DNA from: Chimonanthus salicifolius
Lineage: Eukaryota; Streptophyta; Magnoliopsida; Laurales; Calycanthaceae
Direction: 5' to 3'
Length of the DNA: 64,000 nt
NCBI GenBank assembly: GCA_013350335.1
Contig: CM023534.1
Span: forward strand, 2,356,001-2,420,000
The notes under the pieces were generated by a model. That model saw only the letters and a list, made by a program, of their open reading frames with translations. It made no database searches and was not told the origin of the DNA. The position numbers were made by a program, and so were the translations under genes. This document shows positions 58,071 to 64,000 of the stretch, in pieces (positions within the stretch are counted from its first letter, which is position 1; the number at the start of each line of letters is the position of its first letter).

Positions 58071-58343
58071 GGGGTATAAAATTCTGTTGATTCATATCGG
58101 TCAGTTAAAATGGACTCAGTCGATATCTCGACTTAAATATCGGTATATATTTATATTTTTTATTTATTATTTTTAAAAAATAGTATTCTTATTTTTTAAA
58201 TGAATTTTTTTCAAAAAAAGTCATTCAAGATTTAAAAAAAAAAAATTGAGAAGAGAGAAAAAATCTTGATCGAATACAAAAAATGACTTGAAATCTTGAC
58301 CTGAATGGATACGAAAATTCGGATGAAATTTCGATTCTATGCC
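58071..58343. mobile_element. hAT MITE, TATCGGCCGATA family, copy 7 (273 bp)
   Basis: The ends are GGGGTATAAAATTC and GATTCTATGCC, with a perfect 8-bp flanking repeat GTGGATCA (58063-58070 and 58344-58351). The left half has CATATCGGTCAG and GTCGATATCTCG. The right half is unusual (CTTGATCGAATAC) and may be an internal addition. Confidence 0.7.
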
Positions 58344-58359
58344 GTGGATCAAATGGGAA

Positions 58360-59195
58360 AAGTCAGGATACTCTAATAACGAAAGTAAAGAATCTATTGT
58401 TGGACTTAAGAGCATCATTTGGCTGTCTATCCTAAGATATTTTAGGAGTTGGCGCCACTTTAGAAAAATTCTAAGCTTTTTCTTTATACTCATTGACTTT
58501 TTAATGTTTAACTTAATCAACAATTAAAACCTAAACAAATTAACCACTTAAAGAGACAATATCTGTTACTTAATCCCTAATATTATAATTGTCGCAATTA
58601 TAAATTTGAAAATTTCACTTACTTTTTGTTATGTAATTCTCTATCCAATGAAGAATTATTCTCATTAAGACTGTATTTGGATGAGGGATAAATTTTACAT
58701 GAGTTATTCAGGATTATCTTTGAGCAGGAGTTATCTTTATACAAGTATGACCCTTATCTTGTTGATAATTATAGAGGTAAAGTTAAAATTTACCTTGAGA
58801 GGAAAAAAAAATTGGTAACTATAAACAAGGGTAATCTGACATATTAACAATTTTATGAGAATTAATAATTTTATTAAATCTATATAATATAAAAAATAAA
58901 AATAAAATTTTATGAAACATAATTATTAAATAATGAAATAAAAAATATTTTTAAATATTTTTGCTCTATAAGTGCTAAGAGAGGGTAAAGAGAGATAAAG
59001 AGGAACAAGAGTTTCCCGTAAACCCCATGCTCCAAACAACTTTTAAAAAGAGAGGAAAATGGATAAAAATTGAAATTTTCAAAATCCCCCCTCCCCCCCC
59101 ACAATTACCAAACAAGAATCCCCCGCTACCCTCAATCCAAATGCAACCTATATATATAGATATAACTGTTTCACAAGACTTCGTGTCTCGAGTAG
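58360..59195. other. Non-coding, AT-rich
   Basis: No gene seen. Confidence 0.45.
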
Positions 59196-59204
59196 AGTAG
59201 ATGA

Positions 59205-59322
59205 ATGTTTGTACTTATGGTTGTAGGTTGGCCTAAATTTGGTGTGCCTTAGGGGTACTTGGCTCACCCGTGAGGGTTTTATGCTGGGTATCCCATGGTT
59301 TCTCACACGTAAATTTTTTTAA
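59205..59322 (+). mobile_element. tRNA-derived SINE (copy g), 3' half
   Basis: GGTGTGCCTTAGGGGTACTT and the tail ATGCTGGGTATCCCATGG / CACACGTAAATTTTTTT are the family body and A/T tail. The head with A and B boxes is missing or unrecognisable. Confidence 0.6.
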
Positions 59323-59595
59323 AAAAAGAGAGTAAAATTTGAAGAACAAAATTAAAATATTGAATAAAGTAAAATTTCAAAATAAATATTATGAAGTAAA
59401 TTTCTTATACACAATTCAATAAAAAATTCTCAATCATATGATTTAATAGTAATGAAAAATTCATATCTCAACATAGAAAAGTTGATTGGTGCATTTAGAT
59501 TAAGTAATAATGTAGAATTTAAAAATTAATTTTAAATATTTTTTTTATATTTAACAATAACAATAAATAATAATGATGATGGTGAATAAAAAAAG

Positions 59596-59920
59596 TAGGG
59601 GTGAAACTTGGGTCGGGTTTTAATCTGACCTGAGAAATTAAAGGGTTTTGTTTTTGTATATCACGAGTTGGGCTGGGTTGGGTAAAAATAAACTTGCATG
59701 ATATTCGGGTAAGGTCGAGTTAGGAAAAAAAAATTTCTATGAAATTCGAGTCCGATCATGTTGAAAAATTTAAAAGCAATCAAATTCGATTCGAAACGAC
59801 CTGAGTGCACCAATCCGAGTGCATCAAGTTATAAAACAACACGTGAGTTAAATAGAATAAAAAATTCAGAATGGGTTGAATTCTGTAATTCGAGTTGGGT
59901 CGACTTAAGTTTCAGCCCTA
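59596..59920. mobile_element. hAT element, GGGTCGGG family (325 bp)
   Basis: The ends TAGGGGTGAAACTTGGGTCG and CGACTTAAGTTTCAGCCCTA are inverted repeats nearly identical to those at 28324. The flanks AAAAAAAG and AAGAAAGG agree at 6 of 8. The plus frame 59758-59946 lies inside and is not a gene. Confidence 0.75.
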
Positions 59921-59924
59921 AAGA

Positions 59925-61020
59925 AAGGTTAATTGGAGAGAAGTAAATTTCATTTTCTATAGGAGGTATCCAACTTGAACTCTGTACCTTATGATTAAAG
60001 AGGTTTAGAATGAACATCAAACCTCTAGAACAGTGATCTCCAAAGATATCTCACCTGGGTCCCATCTTTTTTTTAAGGAGATTAGTGCCAATTACTGATG
60101 TCATTGCATGCCAGGAATATTCCAGTAAATTTACTAAATATAGCACGAGTAACTTATTAGAAACTCCATCATGTAGTAATGATATCTTACCTCAGACATT
60201 ACTTTTAGTAACACACTAAGCATATTATAACAACAACGAGATCGAAAAGGTAAATATTTGCAGAATCATAGCTTCTGCAATTTCTTCTTATTATAATTTT
60301 GTCCGTACAGACAAGACAACAGTAAATTTTTGTGTAGATAGTGAAGACAGGCCTTTGTATCGATGCAGACAAGAATCTCTTCATAATTACATGAACGCCC
60401 TTCTCGGTTTTCTTAATTACAGAGATTCTAGTGATACAAAGTCCAACAATTGCAACACTAATATCAGCTGTACACATGCTCCTTCGTTGAATCATTCATT
60501 GGTCATAGAAGGCTAAAATCACCAAAATACCCCCTGTAGGCTCACATATTTGCAAAAAACACCCTCCTTGTCAAAAATACCAGAAGCCATCCTCTTCCTT
60601 GAGCCTTTTCGATGAAGGCCATCACGCCAATCATCTATATTATGACACATATTGAGTGGACCTTGATACAGCGGAGCAGATTACAATGGCTTACACTGAC
60701 CATTTTATTAAACAGTATTCAATTATAGTGATTTCGATCAAAATAGTCTATATAAGTCATGGAAATCTGTTCCGCTAGATCAAAATCCATTGAATATGTG
60801 GCCTGATGGCCTCCATCACTTTTTGAGGTTGTGAAAATAGTTAATTGATAGAAAACGGAAGCAGCAGAAGTAAAAGAGAAGTTTCAAATCTTGTGAAATT
60901 CTGAGAAGTATTTTATAGAAGCAGGAAATGAAAACTGAGCTTGTGGCTTTCGGAAACTATCTGTTCTGTAAATTTAGAGTGAAAGAAAACGAGGGTATTT
61001 TGGGAAATGCCGTAAAAGAG
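59925..61020. other. Downstream region of the CLE gene, non-coding
   Basis: The minus-strand frame 60205-60495 has no recognised motif. An AATAAA on the minus strand (60704-60709) lies about 316 bp beyond the CLE stop and could end its transcript. Confidence 0.4.
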
Positions 61021-61024
61021 AAGC

Positions 61025-61255
61025 CTACCTGTTGTGGAGAGGATCGGGGCAACTGGGTACTCTCCTTTTGCTTTCACTGAAATCCGCTTGGCTTGAATTT
61101 GAAATGGATTTTCCCTTGAAGAAGGCATAGATCTTTTTCTCCTTTATAATCTTTTCACTCTCTTTAGACAAGTTGTTTGCTGGAAATGGCCGGGCTGCCC
61201 ATGTCTGAAAAAATACAAGGCTCAAAACCAGCAGCAGAGATATTGGGAACTTCAT
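61025..61255 (-). CDS. CLE27: CLE peptide precursor, CLE27-like (76 aa)
   Basis: CLE (CLAVATA3/ESR-related) peptides are secreted signals that act on leucine-rich-repeat receptor kinases to control stem cells and development. The frame starts with a signal peptide (MKFPISLLLVLSLVFFQTW, cut near TWAARP), passes through a Lys/Ser-rich variable part, and ends with RRVPSCPDPLHN (residues 64-75) plus one Arg. It keeps the family's R-V-P-S-P-P-L-H-N pattern. Cys replaces the usual Gly at motif position 6, which I recall as a feature of Arabidopsis CLE27 (RIVPSCPDPLHN). Length and layout fit the family of 70-120 residues. A GT lies right at the last codon (AACAG/GTAGGC), so a splice there that changes the tail cannot be excluded. 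The start is the first ATG. The overlapping minus-strand frame at 60913-61128 is a shadow. Confidence 0.88.
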   Translation of the reverse strand: MKFPISLLLVLSLVFFQTWAARPFPANNLSKESEKIIKEKKIYAFFKGKSISNSSQADFSESKRRVPSCPDPLHNR

Positions 61256-61445
61256 TGCCGGAGATTGAATATAACTGCAATTAGGATATGAAATGGGTCT
61301 GTTGGGAATGGACTACATGACCGGGATTTTAGGCTTCCCGGTTGGAAAATGGGCAACTATTTCTGGATTGTAGGAAATGAAAGGGTGGTGCAGTTTCAGG
61401 CAAAGGAGTCTGAATACCGGTAGATTTTGCGGTGGATAAGCAGGC

Positions 61446-61461
61446 AGAGAGAGAGAGAGAG
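61446..61461. repeat. GA microsatellite in the CLE leader
   Basis: (GA)8, which reads as CT repeats in the leader of the minus-strand CLE gene, about 190 bp upstream of its start. Confidence 0.7.
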
Positions 61462-61512
61462 GCAAGACCACGTGATGACCGACAGATCATAGTTCGGTGT
61501 TTAACTAAGACT

Positions 61513-61526
61513 GGATATTATATAAA
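61513..61526 (-). promoter_or_regulatory. TATA box of the CLE gene
   Basis: TTTATATAATATCC on the minus strand, about 260 bp upstream of the CLE start codon, giving a leader of about 230 nt that includes the CT run. Confidence 0.5.
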
Positions 61527-61769
61527 CTCAAGCTACTAGAGCCTTAAATAACCAATATATCCTTACGAACATCTACTGGTTATCTCGTTTTAATTCATGA
61601 ACAAGTAAATGGAAATGGGTGCATTTAAATTTGACTCCATTTGTAGTCTGTAATGGTGTTTAACTATTGTACATATATACCTCATGTATGCCATTTATAT
61701 TTATAATGTTAAAGTTAATAAGTTATTTGACTCATTCGCCTAATCGACTTGTAAGGAGAGGATGCCCAT

Positions 61770-62115
61770 ATATTTATAAACCCCTAAATTCAAAAACCCA
61801 CGGGGTGATGTGGGACATGCTAACACTCCCCTTTAGTGCTTAGGACTAGAGACAGTCGACTCTCTTCCTCCACGCAAGGTTACAGGTACGAACCTGACTC
61901 ATCTCTGTTGTACATTGCTATGATACTAAGATAAAACATATGGGTAGGGATACCAGAGGGATAGGTTGGGTTTGTATCTCCAGCCCTATGTAAAGGAGGA
62001 GAGCCGATTATCTCTGACCACAGTGCCAAAAGGAGTGTTAGCAAAATCTCACATTGATTGTGGAACTTGAAGTTATAAAGTTTAGCTCAATTTTTAGAGA
62101 TGAATTTTACTCATA
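61770..62115. mobile_element. TRIM-like element folded into an inverted repeat
   Basis: A left arm ending GATGTGGGACATGCTAACA (61825) and a right arm starting TGTTAGCAAAATCTCACATT (62036) are LTR-like sequences in opposite orientation. The inner parts also pair: CCCTTTAGTGCTTAGGAC (61829-61846) with the inverse of CCACAGTGCCAAAAGGAG (62018-62035), and TCGACTCTCTTCCTCC (61857-61872) with the inverse of GGAGGAGAGCCGATTA (61995-62010). The LTRs resemble those of the 40802-41136 TRIM. Confidence 0.55.
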
Positions 62116-62119
62116 TATT

Positions 62120-62570
62120 TTATTAATAATATTCAGATTTAGCATACCTCTAATGACTCATAAATGATAAACCAATAAAAAATTGAATTTAAATGTGAAA
62201 ATGAATTCGAAAAGTTATAAGATTTGAAATTACGCATTCCTATGTGTTCCTTCTGAGCTAGGGACTTGGGGACCGTAAATGGGGTTAGCTGTGGGTAAGA
62301 CATGGCATCACATTACTTAAAAGGCAAGAAGAAATCATCTTCTAAAACGTATCACTACCAATGTTATTAAAAAACAAAAATTGTCAAAGACTTTTTTTAA
62401 GAACATGGGTGAGACTAAAAATTTCTCATATACATACATTTACATTAGAAAAACTACAGCGTTTACAAACCAACCTATATTTGCATCTCCATCTACATTG
62501 AATGTGAAATTTAGATTCAAATCCAAAGATTTTAGGAAAATCAAGATGTAAATAATAATGTTGTTATTTA
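62120..62570. other. Non-coding, AT-rich
   Basis: No gene seen. Confidence 0.45.
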
Positions 62571-62578
62571 TGGTTGTA

Positions 62579-62764
62579 CTTCCTCCGTCCCATTTTAGTT
62601 GTCTTATTTGAAATATTTGTATTTTTTAAAGAACTCTCTATATAAGGCTAGTACTCTATGTGATCTCATTCATTTTCAACAGCCTTTATGTTACTCCAAT
62701 ATAAATGAGACAACTATTTTGAAATAATTTCAAAACCTATATAAGACAACTAAATTGTGAGGAG
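62579..62764. mobile_element. Stowaway-like (Tc1/mariner) MITE, 186 bp
   Basis: The ends CTTCCTCCGTCCCATTTTAG and CTAAATTGTGAGGAG are inverted repeats with the CTCCCTCCGTCCC-type consensus of Stowaway elements. They are flanked by the TA dinucleotide on both sides (62577-62578 and 62765-62766). Subterminal TAGTTGTCTTAT and ATAAGACAACTA pair. There are no coding frames. Confidence 0.85.
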
Positions 62765-62769
62765 TATGA

Positions 62770-63085
62770 TTTAGGTTAGTACATTGTTGAAGGCTTTGTT
62801 ACATACATACATGTTAAGTTAGGGAAGAAATAAGAACCATTAGAGGGTACATGGTAAGAGTTTGAAATCACACGAGTGTCATCGCGCTTTACAAATATCT
62901 TTTCCAAATATTTGTGATATGAAATAGAGTCTTCACTACACTTGAATTATGTAGACTTTGGATTTGAATTCCAATTTGAATATTAATCCAATTTGAATAT
63001 TGATACAAAATTAGGGTTATTAAAATTTTATCTTGATCCATCTTGGTTTGTGCTTGAGCTGAAACAAGACTATATTGGTTATTTT
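62770..63085. other. Non-coding, AT-rich
   Basis: No gene seen. Confidence 0.4.
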
Positions 63086-63087
63086 GA

Positions 63088-63250
63088 TTATTTTTTTTTT
63101 TAAATTTACGTGTGGAAAACTACGGGATATCCAACGTAAAACTTCCACGGGTGAGCCCACTACTCTTAGGACATACCGAGGTTAGGCCATGGGAGTTCGA
63201 ACCCGCAACCTCCCACTTCTTGAGGCGGGAGGCAACAACATGAACTACAT
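63088..63250 (-). mobile_element. tRNA-derived SINE (copy h), best preserved
   Basis: The minus strand shows an A-box-like head, CCTCCCGCCTCAAGAAGTGG, the B box GGTTGCGGGTTCGAACTCCC (63192-63211), the body CGGTATGTCCTAAGAGTAGT, and a tail ending in A-rich DNA (plus-strand T run 63090-63101). It has the family's clearest polymerase III promoter words. Confidence 0.75.
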
Positions 63251-63254
63251 TCAT

Positions 63255-64000
63255 GTGGATAATAATAATAAAGGTGATGTCGACCCGTATAAACTATGGA
63301 CTTGTGAAAATATTAGAGTTTTAAAAATCATAACTATAGTGTTATCTCAAATTCAAATATAGGTGTATTGGCTAAACAGACTCACTTGAAGCAACATATA
63401 GATTAAGCCAAAAATCAACGGACATCAGGACCTAAAAAGCAGTTCTATAGATACAAGAAGATTTCATGAATTATGTAATTTATGAAAACTTTTCAATTTG
63501 ATTATGAGAACAAAAAATGAGCCCTGAAAAATTAACGACTTATGATAATTAGATTTTCATGGTATGAATCACAAAACTAAGGTAATCAGAGAAGACTTAA
63601 ATTTTACACATCTAATCTCTATGTCATTTTCTACATATTTTATTAAAAATGTATGACCCACATTAATATTTAAAAAGATTAGCAATCTTTTTAAATAGAG
63701 AGACTAAAATAATTTCTCCAAAGTTTTTAAGATTGAGTTACATTCCAAGTGTTTTTGAAATCTATCAATTTTTCAATAGACTAATGGACAATGGAATTGC
63801 ACGTTTGCCATTTGTGGAGGAGCAAGCTCAATCATAAAACCCAAAATGATTTTGAATTTTTAAAAGAGCCCTGCTCCCTTTGATGAATAGTGGGTGTATG
63901 TGCATGGAAGTGATTGCAATGTGGAAACCATGATGAATAATTAATAAAGAGTAGGGTATCCAACCTAGGCTCAAGTACAGTGACCATCCAAGTGAGCCCT
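63255..64000. other. Non-coding, AT-rich
   Basis: No gene seen up to the window end. Confidence 0.45.

Noticed and set aside
58221..58523. A 100-codon minus-strand frame
   Set aside because: Low-complexity Leu/Phe/Lys-rich translation partly inside a MITE, with no motif.
60205..60495. A 96-codon minus-strand frame near the CLE gene
   Set aside because: No family recognised and no coding signature. Probably downstream non-coding sequence.
63188..63215. tRNA gene suggested by a good B box
   Set aside because: The sequence lacks a closable acceptor stem and an anticodon arm, and is part of a SINE family with several copies.
1..64000. CRISPR array or bacterial operon
   Set aside because: No regularly spaced identical repeats and no prokaryotic gene packing. 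The window is plant nuclear DNA.

Overview
The window reads as nuclear DNA of an angiosperm, probably a dicot or other non-grass with a fairly repeat-rich genome. The evidence is plant-only gene families (NIMIN, CLE), GT-AG introns with T-rich tracts, very AT-rich spacers, and dense plant-type transposons: L1-like LINEs, tRNA-derived SINEs, TRIMs, hAT MITEs and one Stowaway MITE. No species can be named from the sequence alone. Most of the window is non-coding, and six genes or gene parts can be supported.

Left end (1-11.3 kb): a minisatellite-like tract with a 910-bp hAT insertion and perfect 8-bp target duplications, a possible LTR remnant, and degraded LINE pieces in both orientations. At 10.16-10.93 kb on the minus strand lie the first three exons of a midasin (MDN1, ribosome-biogenesis AAA+ ATPase) gene. 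Two telo-box motifs sit upstream, as expected for this gene class. The rest of the roughly 5,000-residue protein was not found, so it either continues left of the window or the copy is truncated.

Middle (11.4-23 kb): no genes. It holds several short hAT MITEs rich in the palindrome TATCGGCCGATA, other hAT elements and a 631-bp foldback element.

NIMIN cluster (23.2-47.2 kb): four intronless NIM1/NPR1-interacting paralogues, one on the minus strand (23.2 kb) and three on the plus strand (32.9, 40.3 and 46.9 kb). All keep an acidic/FF motif, an EDF motif and a C-terminal LxLxL (EAR) repression motif. Proteins of this family bind NPR1 and dampen salicylic-acid defence transcription. Each copy has a TATA box, and each has TGACG/TGATGTCA-type motifs (possible TGA-factor sites) 1-2.8 kb upstream. 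The spacers carry SINEs, MITEs, TRIMs and LTR remnants, one TRIM lying just downstream of the third gene.

Right end (47.3-64 kb): mostly repeats (a Cassandra-like TRIM remnant, another TRIM, hAT MITEs, SINEs, an inverted TRIM-like repeat and a Stowaway MITE). One small gene at 61.03-61.26 kb on the minus strand encodes a secreted CLE peptide precursor that resembles CLE27.
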